47,672 nt of DNA, taken from NCBI RefSeq assembly GCF_001447385.1, contig NZ_LLWQ01000208.1, forward strand, positions 1 through 47,672. Reading direction: 5' to 3'. Positions 15,675 through 24,686 of this stretch are shown here, piece by piece (the stretch's first letter is position 1; every line of letters begins with the position of its first letter). This DNA comes from Paracoccus sp. MKU1 (GTDB taxonomy: Bacteria > Pseudomonadota > Alphaproteobacteria > Rhodobacterales > Rhodobacteraceae). The notes below the pieces were generated by a model. The model made no database searches. It was not told the origin of the DNA and was given only the letters and a program-made list of their open reading frames with translations. The position numbers and the translations under genes are program-made.

Positions 15675-17662
15675 CAGTCTTCAGCCGGCTCAGGAAACAG
15701 AACGTCTCTGACATGATCGATCAGGGCGCGTAGTTCCGGGGGTGCGCGCCGAGCGAGGTTTCGACGAGCGATCCTGCTCAGCGCGGCGAGATGGGTCTCC
15801 GGTTTGCTGCGGCTGAGGAAAAGATATGGATACCAGGTGAAGCTATCGTCCCATTGCTCGCCGTCGTAGATGTCGGGATTCCCGTTGGTTTTCAGGACCA
15901 CCCTTTTTTTCTCGGCAATCGCCTCTGCTGTCGTCCTAGGGCCTCGTCCACCCGGATTGGGGTGCTGGTACGCCGCAGGAAACGCCTCAAGCATCGCGAA
16001 ATCCAAGTCGATGGGGTCGGAAAAGAAGACGGCTTCATGTCTGAGAGCCTGAAGCCAGTCATTTTCCGCCCAATCCTCCAGAACATCTTCGTCATCCAAA
16101 TCTTCGAGATCGTCGAGACTGATCGTGCCATCAATAACGAGGGGATTTGCAGTCAGGTCGCGATCCACCTCTTCTAGAGCCGCGAACGCCGTTCGGATCA
16201 TTTTGGCTCCGCCATGGGTGCGGCCAAGATCGAAGTCGAGCAGTGTCGCGTGAGGGATGCCGAGATCGGTGAGCAGTCTCCAGAAGTGCGAGACATAGCG
16301 ACCGCCCAAAGGCACGACCGGCACGAATGACGGGTCAAGCGGAACGCCTCTTGCTTCGGCTAAACGGGGCAGAACGACTCGCTCCGAGTCCCCCTCCGCC
16401 AGAATCACGAACCGCGCAAAATATAGTTCGGGGTAGGAACGGACCGCGAGGCGGACATATGTGCTGGCTTGTACATCGTCTTCAGGCAAGGTCAGCAGCC
16501 TGACGCTCGCGCGGCGCGTCTGGCGGTCAAGCCGAAAGTAGCGAACTTCGTCCGCCTCGATGCGGGAGAGGATGCTGGCGCTATGGCTCGAAATGAGCGC
16601 CTGCGCCGTGCTCATCTCGCCGATTTCCCGCGCCAACGTCACGATCCGAGACAAGAAGAATGGGGAGAGGCTGTTTTCAGGCTCTTCAATCGCGAGAATC
16701 GTCAGATGCGTGCGCCTCAGCTTCTCCTGATCGAACGGGCTCTCCGCCGCAGCGAGGGCAAGCGCAGCCTGTTCGGTCTCGAGGGTTGCAGCCGTCAGAG
16801 CGATGTGGAAAAGCGAGCGCTGTCCGTCACTGAGATCGGTGAGGATTCGGTTTCGACCGGCCTCGTCAGGATGAAAAACGAACTCCGCGCGCCGGACAAG
16901 ATCTTCGATCCTGCTCTCAATCAGCCGAAGATTAGGGGTTGTGTCCGTGTCGCCTTCGTAAACCTGCTGCCACCTGTGCGTCAGACGCTCAATGATGAAG
17001 CTTGCCGGGGCTTCCTGATCGAACTGGTTCTGGATAAGCTCGGCCCCTTCCGTCGCGCGGGCGCCAAGATCAGCTGACCATAGCGCCGCTCGCCATAGGC
17101 GTCCTTTCAGGAGCTCGGTGACACGGTCGGCCGCGTTGCGAAGGGCGGGAACGTAGACAACCTGTATGCTCGCGCGATCCACAGCGGAGACTTTCGGAAG
17201 CGTCTCCCATTCAAATTCGTTGCCGAGGGTCGTGATCCATCTGATGTCTTCTTCGACGGTCCCGTCAGGCGTGCCGTCTTCGATCCACCTGGCGATAAGT
17301 CGCATGCGCGCCTTTAGCGGTTCATCGGGGCCAGAAGCAGCCATGTGATTGAAAAAGTCGGGGACGGCGGAAGCGTCTTCGTCCTCTTCTTCGTCGAGCT
17401 CTGGGAAGCCGAGCAGACACTCGATCTCCAGAGCCCGCCCGTCCGGCAGCTCCTCTTCGTTCTGCGCGATATGGAAGTCTTTCTTTGTGACGGTCCTGTC
17501 CGCCCTCGTCACTCCAAAGAGACGGGAAAGCGCCTGGAAGAGCGCCGTCTTGCCTGAGCCGTTCCCACCGACGAAGGCCGTTACCTGCTCTTCCAGGCTG
17601 ATTTCCATCCAGTCGGGACCGAAGCAGCGAAAATTGCGCACGGCAATATTCTCAATTTTCAT
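15674..17662 (-). CDS. Class 2 OLD nuclease: ABC-type ATPase plus TOPRIM (GajA-like)
   Basis: The 662-residue protein has an N-terminal ABC/SMC-like ATPase. MKIENIAVRNFRCFGPDWME leads into Walker A AFVGGNGSGKTALFQ (29-43), then the signature LSDGQRSLFHIAL, Walker B TILAIEEPENSLSPFF and H-loop ISSHSASIL. The TOPRIM domain follows, with FVILAEGDSERVVLPRL (about 417-433; E of EGDSE) and LLDFDLGRTHGG (DxD near 474). OLD family proteins are ATP-regulated DNA nucleases; in Gabija, GajA oligomers nick phage DNA. The start is ATG 17662, behind a GGTGGAG box; an upstream in-frame extension is not conserved-looking. It is longer than typical GajA (about 580). It is transcribed against the surrounding trb operon. 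Confidence 0.85.
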   Translation of the reverse strand: MKIENIAVRNFRCFGPDWMEISLEEQVTAFVGGNGSGKTALFQALSRLFGVTRADRTVTKKDFHIAQNEEELPDGRALEIECLLGFPELDEEEDEDASAVPDFFNHMAASGPDEPLKARMRLIARWIEDGTPDGTVEEDIRWITTLGNEFEWETLPKVSAVDRASIQVVYVPALRNAADRVTELLKGRLWRAALWSADLGARATEGAELIQNQFDQEAPASFIIERLTHRWQQVYEGDTDTTPNLRLIESRIEDLVRRAEFVFHPDEAGRNRILTDLSDGQRSLFHIALTAATLETEQAALALAAAESPFDQEKLRRTHLTILAIEEPENSLSPFFLSRIVTLAREIGEMSTAQALISSHSASILSRIEADEVRYFRLDRQTRRASVRLLTLPEDDVQASTYVRLAVRSYPELYFARFVILAEGDSERVVLPRLAEARGVPLDPSFVPVVPLGGRYVSHFWRLLTDLGIPHATLLDFDLGRTHGGAKMIRTAFAALEEVDRDLTANPLVIDGTISLDDLEDLDDEDVLEDWAENDWLQALRHEAVFFSDPIDLDFAMLEAFPAAYQHPNPGGRGPRTTAEAIAEKKRVVLKTNGNPDIYDGEQWDDSFTWYPYLFLSRSKPETHLAALSRIARRNLARRAPPELRALIDHVRDVLFPEPAED

Positions 17663-17873
17663 GGGCAGGCTCCACCGCAAAGAATCTTTCCGCACAACCA
17701 AGGTAGGATTTGAAAAAGGGACTATTCCACAACTCTTCGTAGGCAAGCGGAACTCTCGGCGTCTCGCCGCGTGGTTGCAACCCAAATATCGCGCCCCACA
17801 CAACTCTGTCAGCCGCCCGATAGGCGGTGACTAGCGGTGCAAGTTGGTCAATTGCCTTTAGGCCTTTAAGCAC
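17652..17873 (-). CDS. Possible small gene upstream of and overlapping the OLD nuclease gene
   Basis: This frame runs from GTG 17873 to a stop that overlaps the OLD start by 11 bases and encodes 73 residues. The translation looks protein-like, with LKGLKAIDQLAPLVTAYRAA, then RVVWGAIFGLQPRG and NSPFFKSYLGCAERFF. It has balanced hydrophobic and aromatic residues, unlike shadow frames in this window. No Shine-Dalgarno is clear before the GTG, and the frame stays open 51 bases further upstream without a better start. I do not recognise a family. The overlap suggests coupling to the defence pair, either as an accessory protein or as a leader frame. Confidence 0.4.
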   Translation of the reverse strand: MLKGLKAIDQLAPLVTAYRAADRVVWGAIFGLQPRGETPRVPLAYEELWNSPFFKSYLGCAERFFAVEPAHEN

Positions 17874-18123
17874 TAAACCGGCCTTTGATCCTCTTCGCAG
17901 CCAACGACCGCTTTCCGCCCGAATTCACCATGTTCTCATGACGGTTGCCACGATGCCTTCCTCCCGGAGTGAAACTGGGGATCATTCCGCCGTTTTCCTG
18001 TCATTGCACGCTAGGCTACTACACCCCTCCGAAAGCTGTTGAGCCATAGGCATCTACGGCTTTCTTAATCGACCCCGATCCAGGGCGGCCTGTTGGAGGC
18101 GCCCGTAAGGGAACGGGGCCGGC
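17874..18123. promoter_or_regulatory. Divergent control region between defence pair and trbB
   Basis: These 250 bases separate the leftward defence genes from the rightward trbB. No gene fits. Toward trbB there is only a weak promoter-like pair (TTGAGC at 18039-18044 and CTTAAT at 18064-18069, 19-base spacer). Because the defence genes run opposite to the transfer operon, trbB and everything downstream would need a promoter here or readthrough across the insertion. Confidence 0.3.
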
Positions 18124-19119
18124 ATGGCGAAGACCGATCAGAGACCAGAGGTAATCCGGAGAGGCGCGCGGATGCTGCGCACCGCGCTCGGGCAGGCGAT
18201 CGCCGGGTTTCTGGACGACCCCATGACCGTCGAGGTGATGCTCAACCCCGATGGGCGGCTCTGGGTCGACCGACTTTCCGAGGGGCTGGCCGACAGTGGC
18301 AAGACGCTGAGCGCAGCGGACGGCGAGCGTATTGTTCGCCTCGTCGCCCACCATGTTGGCGTCGAAGTTCATGGCCTCTCCCCTCGCGTCTCTGCGGAAC
18401 TCCCGGAAACAGGCGAGCGCTTCGAGGGGCTTTTGCCTCCCGTGGTTGCCGCTCCGGCTTTCGCCATCCGCAAACCCGCCGTCGCCGTCTTCACCCTCGA
18501 AGATTACGTCACCGCCAGGACCATGACCTTGATGCAGGCCGAGGCGCTGCGCCAGGCGGTTGCGGCACGTGCCAATATCCTGGTGGCGGGGGGTACCTCT
18601 ACAGGCAAGACCACGCTGACTAATGCGTTGCTCGCCGAGGTGGCCAAGACCTCCGATCGCGTCGTGATCATCGAAGATACTCGAGAACTGCAATGCGCCG
18701 CGCCGAACCTCGTGGCGATGCGCACCAAGGACGGCGTTGCGAGCTTGTCCGATCTGGTGCGCTCCTCGCTGCGTCTGCGCCCTGATCGCATTCCCATCGG
18801 CGAGGTGCGCGGCGCCGAGGCGCTGGACCTGCTTAAAGCCTGGGGCACCGGCCATCCCGGCGGCATCGGCACCATCCATGCCGGTTCCGGGATTGGCGCG
18901 CTGCGTCGGCTCGAACAACTCATCCAGGAAGCCGTCGTTACCGTGCCCCGCGCCATGATCGCGGAGACCATCGACCTCGTGGCTGTTCTGGCCGGCCGAG
19001 GCTCCGCACGCCGTCTGGTCGAACTCGCCCGCGTCAAGGGCCTCGGGCCGGACGGCGACTACCGGATTTCACCTGTCATTTCAGAACCCACCACTCACGA
19101 ACCAGGAGATCCCGCATGA
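18124..19119 (+). CDS. trbB: Conjugation ATPase TrbB (VirB11-like)
   Basis: The 331-residue hexameric traffic ATPase has Walker [17 protein letters not shown] (154-169), an Asp box [31 protein letters not shown] (Walker B region) and the His box [16 protein letters not shown]. It would power pilus assembly and DNA transfer from the cytoplasmic face of the channel. It is the first gene of the trb block, and its stop overlaps the trbC start (ATGA). It begins 461 bases beyond the OLD start; its usual upstream neighbour, the RHH gene, lies 4.5 kb away on the far side of the defence insertion. Confidence 0.93.
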   Translation: MAKTDQRPEVIRRGARMLRTALGQAIAGFLDDPMTVEVMLNPDGRLWVDRLSEGLADSGKTLSAADGERIVRLVAHHVGVEVHGLSPRVSAELPETGERFEGLLPPVVAAPAFAIRKPAVAVFTLEDYVTARTMTLMQAEALRQAVAARANILVAGGTSTGKTTLTNALLAEVAKTSDRVVIIEDTRELQCAAPNLVAMRTKDGVASLSDLVRSSLRLRPDRIPIGEVRGAEALDLLKAWGTGHPGGIGTIHAGSGIGALRRLEQLIQEAVVTVPRAMIAETIDLVAVLAGRGSARRLVELARVKGLGPDGDYRISPVISEPTTHEPGDPA

Positions 19120-19448
19120 TCCGTCACGCCCTGCGCATCCGCCAACACATCGCCACGGCCGCCGCCGCCACCTATGTCAGCCTGTTCATCGCTCCGGCTG
19201 CGCATGCCTCCGGGTCTTCCATGCCCTGGGAAGCGCCTCTGCAATCCATCCTCGACTCCGTCGAGGGGCCGGTGGCCAAGATTGTGGCGGTGATCATCAT
19301 CATCGTCACCGGTCTGACGCTGGCCTTCGGCGATACCGGCGGCGGCTTCCGGCGGTTGATCCAGATCGTCTTCGGCATCTCCATCGCCTTTGCGGCCTCG
19401 TCCTTCTTCCTGAGCTTCTTCAGCTTCGGTGGCGGAGCGCTGATCTGA
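19116..19448 (+). CDS. trbC: Pilin subunit TrbC/VirB2
   Basis: This 110-residue protein has a long leader ending near AAHASG (about residues 28-33). Two hydrophobic helices (about 53-70 and 81-104) follow, separated by the short basic loop GDTGGGFRR. That is the layout of VirB2/TrbC pilins. The mature chain would be released by signal peptidase and trimmed or cyclised by TraF (7479). It overlaps trbB by four bases and trbD by one, so it belongs to one operon. Confidence 0.9.
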   Translation: MIRHALRIRQHIATAAAATYVSLFIAPAAHASGSSMPWEAPLQSILDSVEGPVAKIVAVIIIIVTGLTLAFGDTGGGFRRLIQIVFGISIAFAASSFFLSFFSFGGGALI

Positions 19449-19729
19449 TGGCGGTGAGTTTCGAGACCCTCGACGCGGTGCCGGGGTTCAGCGTGCCGGT
19501 TCACCGTGCGCTGACCGAGCCGATCCTGCTCGGCGGCGCACCGCGCTCGGTTGCCATTCTGAATGGCACGCTCGCCGGTGCGGTCGGCCTCGGGCTTCAG
19601 CTCTGGCTGGTCGGGATCCTGATCTGGGCCGTCGGCCACATCGCTGCTGTCTGGGCGGCCAGGCGCGATCCGCTCTTCGTCGAGGTTGCGCGCCGCCATT
19701 TGCGCATTCCCGGTCATCTCTCGGTGTGA
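19448..19729 (+). CDS. trbD: TrbD/VirB3 inner-membrane protein
   Basis: This 93-residue protein has the VPVHRALTEPILLGGAPR start and two adjacent hydrophobic stretches (about 34-65). It ends in the DPLFVEVARRHLRIPGHLSV tail characteristic of VirB3/TrbD. It would sit in the inner membrane next to the TrbE ATPase. Its start overlaps the trbC stop (TGATG) and trbE follows after six bases. Confidence 0.92.
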   Translation: MAVSFETLDAVPGFSVPVHRALTEPILLGGAPRSVAILNGTLAGAVGLGLQLWLVGILIWAVGHIAAVWAARRDPLFVEVARRHLRIPGHLSV

Positions 19730-19735
19730 ACCCCC

Positions 19736-22246
19736 ATGATGAATCTTGCTGAATACCGTCGCACCGCCTCGCGCCTCGCCGACTACCTGCCCTGGGTGGC
19801 GCTGGTCGGGGAGGGCGTGGTCCTCAACAAAGACGGCTCGTTTCAGAGGACGGCGAAATTTCGGGGTCCCGATCTGGACAGCGCCGTCGCTGCCGAACTG
19901 GTCGCGGTGGCGGGACGGCTGAACAATGCTTTCCGGCGCCTCGGTTCCGGGTGGGCGATCTTCGTGGAAGCACAGCGCTCTGAGGCCGCGACCTATCCGG
20001 TGAGCACCTTCCCGGATGCGGCATCGGCGCTGGTCGATGCCGAGCGCAAGGCCGATTTCGAGGAGGAGGGGAGCCATTTCGTATCCGGCTACTTCCTGAC
20101 GCTCCTCTGGCTTCCACCGGCGGAGGACGCGGCACGCTCAGAATCCTGGCTCTACGAGGGCCGCGAAACCTCAGGTGTGAACCCCTGGGAACAGGTGCGC
20201 GGCTTTGTCGACCGCACCGATCGCGTGCTGGCGCTGCTCGACGGCTTCATGCCGGACTGCCATTGGCTCGATGACGCCGCTACGCTGACCTACCTGCATT
20301 CGACGATTTCGACCAACCGGCACCGCGTGCGCGTGCCCGAGGTGCCGGTCTATCTCGACGCGCTCTTGCCCGACCAGCCGCTGGCCGGTGGGCTGGAGCC
20401 GCGTCTGGGTAATCATCACCTCCGCGTCCTGACGATCACCGGCTTTCCCGGCGCCACGACCCCGGGCCTGCTCGACGAGTTGAACCGGCTGGCCTTTCCT
20501 TACCGCTGGTCGACCCGTGCCATCCTCATGGACAAGCTGGATGCGACGAAGCTGCTGACCCGGATCCGTCGTCAGTGGTTCGCCAAGCGTAAGAGCATCG
20601 CCGTGATCCTAAAGGAGGTGATGACCAACGAGCAATCCGCGCTGGTCGATACAGATGCCGCGAACAAGGCCGCTGACGCGGACATGGCCTTGCAGGAACT
20701 CGGCGCGGATCTGGCTGGCATGGCCTATGTCACGGCCACGATCACGGTCTGGGACGAGGACGTTCGCCGCGCCGAAGAGAAGCTGCGGCTGGTCGAGAAG
20801 ATCGTCCAGTCCCGCGATTTCACCGTCATGGTCGAGACGGTCAACGCCGTCGATGCCTGGCTTGGTAGTCTGCCCGGGCATGCCTATGCCAATGTCCGGC
20901 AGCCACCGATCAGCACATTGAATCTCGCCCATATGATCCCGCTCTCGGCGGTCTGGGCGGGGCCGGAACAGGATGAGCATTTCGGCGACGCTCCGTTGCT
21001 CTACGCCAGGACCGAAGGCTCCACCCCGTTCCGGTTTTCTCTGCATGTCGGGGATGTCGGTCACACCCTCATCGTCGGCCCGACCGGCGCCGGAAAATCC
21101 GTGTTGCTGGCGCTGATGGCGCTTCAGTTCCGGCGGTACTCGCGCAGCCAGATCTTCGCCTTCGACTTCGGCGGCTCGATCCGCGCCGCTTCGCTCTCCA
21201 TGGGTGGCGACTGGCATGATCTCGGCGGAGAACTGACCGACGCGGACGAGAACTTCGTCTCGCTGCAACCGCTGGCCCGCATTCACGAGACGTCGGAGCG
21301 CGCCTGGGCGGCTGACTGGATCGTCGCCATCCTGACGCGCGAGAACATCCAGATCACCCCGGATGTGAAGGAACATATCTGGACAGCACTGACCTCGCTG
21401 GCCTCGGCCCCTGTGGGTGAGCGGACCATGACCGGCCTCGCGGTCCTGCTGCAGTCCAATGACCTGAAGCAGGCGCTCCGCGCATACTGCGTGGGTGGAC
21501 CCTATGGCCGGCTGCTTGATGCCGAGACCGAACGGCTGGGATCGGCGGATGTGCAGGCTTTCGAGATCGAGGGGCTGGTGGGAACCGGCGCGGCGCCCGC
21601 CGTCCTCTCTTACCTGTTCCACCGGATCGGCGATCGGCTCGACGGGCGACCCACGCTGCTCATCATCGACGAGGGCTGGCTCGCGCTCGATGACGATGCA
21701 TTCGCGGAGCAGCTCCGCGAGTGGCTGAAGACGCTGAGGAAGAAGAACGCCTCGGTGATCTTCGCGACGCAGAGCCTCAGCGACATCGACAGCAGCGCCA
21801 TCGCGCCTGCGATCATCGAAAGCTGCCCGACCCGGCTCCTGCTGCCGAACGAGCGGGCTATCGAGCCTCAAATCACGGCCATCTATCGCCGCTTCGGCCT
21901 CAATGACCGACAGATCGAGATCCTCGCGCGGGCCACGCCCAAGCGCGACTACTACTGCCAGTCGCGGCGCGGCAACCGGCTTTTCGAGCTGGGCCTCAGC
22001 GACGTCGGGCTCGCACTCTGCGCGGCGTCGTCCAAATCGGATCAGGCGCTGATTGCCGAGATCTGTGCTGAGCACGGGAGAGACGCGTTCCTCGTCGCCT
22101 GGCTGAAGGCGCATGACCTCGATTGGGCCGCCGAGCTGATCCCCGACCTCACCAATCTCGCCATCGACGCGGACGGGGCTTCTCCGGCCACCCCAGTTGT
22201 TGAGGACACGGACATCAACCTTGAAGAAGAGGAAATCACACCATGA
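19736..22246 (+). CDS. trbE: Conjugation ATPase TrbE (VirB4-like)
   Basis: The 836-residue protein opens MMNLAEYRRTASRLADYLPW. It contains the CagE/VirB4 N-terminal domain, Walker A LIVGPTGAGKSVLLALM (about 443-459) and Walker B TLLIIDEGWLALDD (about 638-651), followed by FATQSLSDIDSSA. It energises secretion and pilus assembly at the inner membrane and is the largest protein of the channel. Two adjacent ATGs (19736 and 19739) are equally possible starts. The stop overlaps the trbJ start (ATGA at 22243). Length is normal for VirB4 proteins. Confidence 0.94.
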   Translation: MMNLAEYRRTASRLADYLPWVALVGEGVVLNKDGSFQRTAKFRGPDLDSAVAAELVAVAGRLNNAFRRLGSGWAIFVEAQRSEAATYPVSTFPDAASALVDAERKADFEEEGSHFVSGYFLTLLWLPPAEDAARSESWLYEGRETSGVNPWEQVRGFVDRTDRVLALLDGFMPDCHWLDDAATLTYLHSTISTNRHRVRVPEVPVYLDALLPDQPLAGGLEPRLGNHHLRVLTITGFPGATTPGLLDELNRLAFPYRWSTRAILMDKLDATKLLTRIRRQWFAKRKSIAVILKEVMTNEQSALVDTDAANKAADADMALQELGADLAGMAYVTATITVWDEDVRRAEEKLRLVEKIVQSRDFTVMVETVNAVDAWLGSLPGHAYANVRQPPISTLNLAHMIPLSAVWAGPEQDEHFGDAPLLYARTEGSTPFRFSLHVGDVGHTLIVGPTGAGKSVLLALMALQFRRYSRSQIFAFDFGGSIRAASLSMGGDWHDLGGELTDADENFVSLQPLARIHETSERAWAADWIVAILTRENIQITPDVKEHIWTALTSLASAPVGERTMTGLAVLLQSNDLKQALRAYCVGGPYGRLLDAETERLGSADVQAFEIEGLVGTGAAPAVLSYLFHRIGDRLDGRPTLLIIDEGWLALDDDAFAEQLREWLKTLRKKNASVIFATQSLSDIDSSAIAPAIIESCPTRLLLPNERAIEPQITAIYRRFGLNDRQIEILARATPKRDYYCQSRRGNRLFELGLSDVGLALCAASSKSDQALIAEICAEHGRDAFLVAWLKAHDLDWAAELIPDLTNLAIDADGASPATPVVEDTDINLEEEEITP

Positions 22247-23025
22247 CACGCAAGTTTACGTTTCGGTCCGCAGGCACGTCGCTGCTCGCCCTCGCGCTGG
22301 CGATGCCCATGGCCATGTCGCCCATCGCAGCGCCGCCCGCCCATGCGCTCTTCGGCATCGGCGGCGGCCCGTTTATCGTCTACGACCCGACCAACCACGC
22401 GGAAAATCTCCTGACCGCGGCGCGCGCTCTGGAGCAGATCAACAACCAGATCGCACAGCTCCAGAACGAAGCGCAGATGCTGATCAACCAGGCGCGCAAT
22501 CTCGCCAACCTGCCGTATTCCGCGCTCCAGCAGATCCAGCAGAACGTCAGCCGCACGCAGCAACTCCTGGCGCAGGCCCAAAACATCGCCTTCGATGTGC
22601 AGAGCATCGACCAGATGTTCCAGCAGGACTATGGCAACCTTTCTCTGACGGCGACCGACCAGCAAATGATCGCCGAGGCCCGGTCCCGTTGGGAGAATAC
22701 CGTCGGTGGCCTGCAGGATGCGATGCGCGTGCAGGCCGGTGTCGTCGGCAACATCGATGCCAACCGTGCTGAGATGTCCGCGCTCGTGGGACAGAGCCAG
22801 AATGCGGTTGGCGCTCTGCAGGCCACGCAGGCGGGCAACCAGCTCCTCGCACTGCAATCGCAGCAGCTCTCGGATCTGATCGCGGTGATCTCGGCAAACG
22901 GTCGCGCCAACGCGCTGACCGAGGCCGAGCGTGCCACCGCCGCCGAACAGGGCCGCATCCAGCGCGAGCGGTTCCTGACGCCGGGCTCGGGCTACCAGCC
23001 CGGCAATGCGCAGATGTTCAACTGA
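22243..23025 (+). CDS. trbJ: TrbJ (VirB5-like) pilus-associated protein
   Basis: The 260-residue protein has a typical Sec signal (basic start, hydrophobic run about 13-30, likely cleavage after PPAHA). Then follows FGIGGGPFIVYDPTNHAENL and long amphipathic helices rich in glutamine and asparagine (ALEQINNQIAQLQNEAQMLI). TrbJ is the minor pilin of P-type systems and is thought to sit at the pilus tip or periplasmic chamber. It overlaps trbE by four bases and is followed by the TrbK-like gene. Confidence 0.92.
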   Translation: MTRKFTFRSAGTSLLALALAMPMAMSPIAAPPAHALFGIGGGPFIVYDPTNHAENLLTAARALEQINNQIAQLQNEAQMLINQARNLANLPYSALQQIQQNVSRTQQLLAQAQNIAFDVQSIDQMFQQDYGNLSLTATDQQMIAEARSRWENTVGGLQDAMRVQAGVVGNIDANRAEMSALVGQSQNAVGALQATQAGNQLLALQSQQLSDLIAVISANGRANALTEAERATAAEQGRIQRERFLTPGSGYQPGNAQMFN

Positions 23026-23042
23026 GGCCGGGAGGGGAGACG

Positions 23043-23330
23043 ATGGAGGGGAAGGTGCTGGCGCGGATCGTGGCCATCGCATTCGCGGCGATCGCGATCA
23101 CCGCCACAGTGATCGAGGTCACGCGGGAGGAAGCTCCCGTGCCGGCCAGCACCGCGCCCGCGCTCCAGCCGTCTGCCGATCCTCTCCGCGCGACGCTGCG
23201 CCGGTGCCAGCAGCTTGGCGAGGCCGCTTCCAGCGATGCCGATTGCCTCGCCGCCTGGGCCGAGAGCCGTGACCGGTTCCTCGGCCGGACGCCTTCACCC
23301 GAAGGGCCGCAGCGTCCGGGAGATCAGTGA
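23043..23330 (+). CDS. Putative entry-exclusion protein TrbK-alt
   Basis: This 95-residue protein has one N-terminal hydrophobic segment (about 7-25) and a proline/alanine linker. A small domain follows with LRRCQQLGEAASSDADCLAA, whose two cysteines could form a disulfide in the periplasm. This is the layout of the TrbK-alt family found between trbJ and trbL. In RP4, TrbK blocks incoming copies of the same plasmid; the same role is inferred here. It starts 17 bases after the trbJ stop, with a GGGAGGGGAGA box, and ends three bases before trbL. Confidence 0.8.
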   Translation: MEGKVLARIVAIAFAAIAITATVIEVTREEAPVPASTAPALQPSADPLRATLRRCQQLGEAASSDADCLAAWAESRDRFLGRTPSPEGPQRPGDQ

Positions 23331-23333
23331 ACC

Positions 23334-24686
23334 ATGGGCGGGACCGGCGTCATCGACAACTTTCTGGGCATCTTCACCAGCTATATCGACAGCGGGTTTG
23401 GACTGCTCGGGGGTGAGGTGGCCTTCATCGCCACCACGCTGATCGTCATCGACGTGACGCTGGCGGCCTTGTTCTGGGCCTGGGGCGCCGATGATGACAT
23501 CATTGCCCGACTGGTGAAGAAGACGCTCTTTGTCGGGGTCTTCGCCTATATCATCTCCAACTGGAACAACCTCGCCCGGATTGTCTTCGAGAGCTTCGCG
23601 GGCCTTGGTCTGATGGCCTCGGGCACCGGGTTTTCCGCCGCCGATCTTCTGCGCCCTGGCCGCGTCGCCCAGACCGGGCTCGAGGCCGGGCGACCGCTGC
23701 TCGAGAGCATCTCCGATCTGATGGGCTGGGTCGCGGTCTTCGAGAACCTCGTCCAGATCCTCTGCCTGTTCTTCGCCTGGGCGCTGGTGATCCTCGCCTT
23801 CTTCATCCTCGCGGTTCAGCTCTTCGTCACCCTGATCGAGTTCAAACTCACGACCCTCGCGGGCTTCGTGCTGATCCCCTTCGGCCTCTTCGGCAAGACC
23901 GCTTTCATGGCCGAGCGTGTGCTGGGCAACGTCATCTCGTCCGGCATCAAGGTTCTCGTCCTCGCCGTGATCATCGGCATCGGATCGACGCTCTTCGGCC
24001 AGTTCACCGCTGGCTTCGGTGGCGTGACCCCGACCATCGATGATGCCATGGCGATTGTTCTGGCTGCCCTGTCTCTGCTGGGCCTCGGAATATTCGGCCC
24101 CGGCATCGCCTCGGGTCTGGTGTCCGGCGGGCCCCAACTCAGCGCGGGGGCGGCCATTGGTACCGGCCTTGCCGTTGGTGGCGCGGCGATCGGGGCCGGA
24201 GGGGCGACCATGCTCGCAGCGCGCGGGGCAGGGTCTGCACTTTCCGGTGGTGCCGCCCTCGCACGCGGCGGCGCCACCGCGGCGGGCGCTGCCTCGAGCG
24301 CCTACACGCTCGGCTCGATGGGTGGAGGTGGTCTCTCCGGTGGGTTGATCGGTGTAGCGCGCGCCGGGGCCGCTGCCGCGGCATCACCGCTCAAGAAGGC
24401 CTCCTTTCGCGCGGCTGGCGGGATCCAGTCCAGCTACGCCGAGGGCGTAAAGGGCGGTGTTGCGGCGACGGGCGGAACCACCTCGATGGGCACGGTCGGC
24501 GGGGCGGCGCCCGAGCCTGGCAGCTCCGGCCCGTCCTCCGCCGATGGCCCGCCAGCCTGGGCAAAGCGCATGCGCCATAACCAGGCAGTGAGCCATGGCG
24601 TCCGCGCTGCCGCCCATGCCGTCCGGTCGGGCGACAGCCACGGCTCGGGCTCCTCCGTCAATCTCTCCGAAAGGGACCGCTCATGA
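23334..24686 (+). CDS. trbL: TrbL (VirB6-like) polytopic membrane protein
   Basis: The 450-residue protein has an N-terminal half with about six to seven membrane segments (about 28-48, 60-80, 140-170, 172-190 and 200-260). It starts MGGTGVIDNFLGIFTSYIDS. A long glycine-, alanine- and serine-rich C-terminus follows from about 270. This is the expected TrbL/VirB6 layout. It forms part of the inner-membrane pore through which DNA passes. Its start lies three bases past the TrbK-like stop, and its stop overlaps the trbF start (ATGA). Confidence 0.93.
   Translation: MGGTGVIDNFLGIFTSYIDSGFGLLGGEVAFIATTLIVIDVTLAALFWAWGADDDIIARLVKKTLFVGVFAYIISNWNNLARIVFESFAGLGLMASGTGFSAADLLRPGRVAQTGLEAGRPLLESISDLMGWVAVFENLVQILCLFFAWALVILAFFILAVQLFVTLIEFKLTTLAGFVLIPFGLFGKTAFMAERVLGNVISSGIKVLVLAVIIGIGSTLFGQFTAGFGGVTPTIDDAMAIVLAALSLLGLGIFGPGIASGLVSGGPQLSAGAAIGTGLAVGGAAIGAGGATMLAARGAGSALSGGAALARGGATAAGAASSAYTLGSMGGGGLSGGLIGVARAGAAAAASPLKKASFRAAGGIQSSYAEGVKGGVAATGGTTSMGTVGGAAPEPGSSGPSSADGPPAWAKRMRHNQAVSHGVRAAAHAVRSGDSHGSGSSVNLSERDRS

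Noticed and set aside
20609..22249. 546-codon minus-strand frame under trbE
   Set aside because: Antisense shadow of trbE, created by codon bias; no family features.
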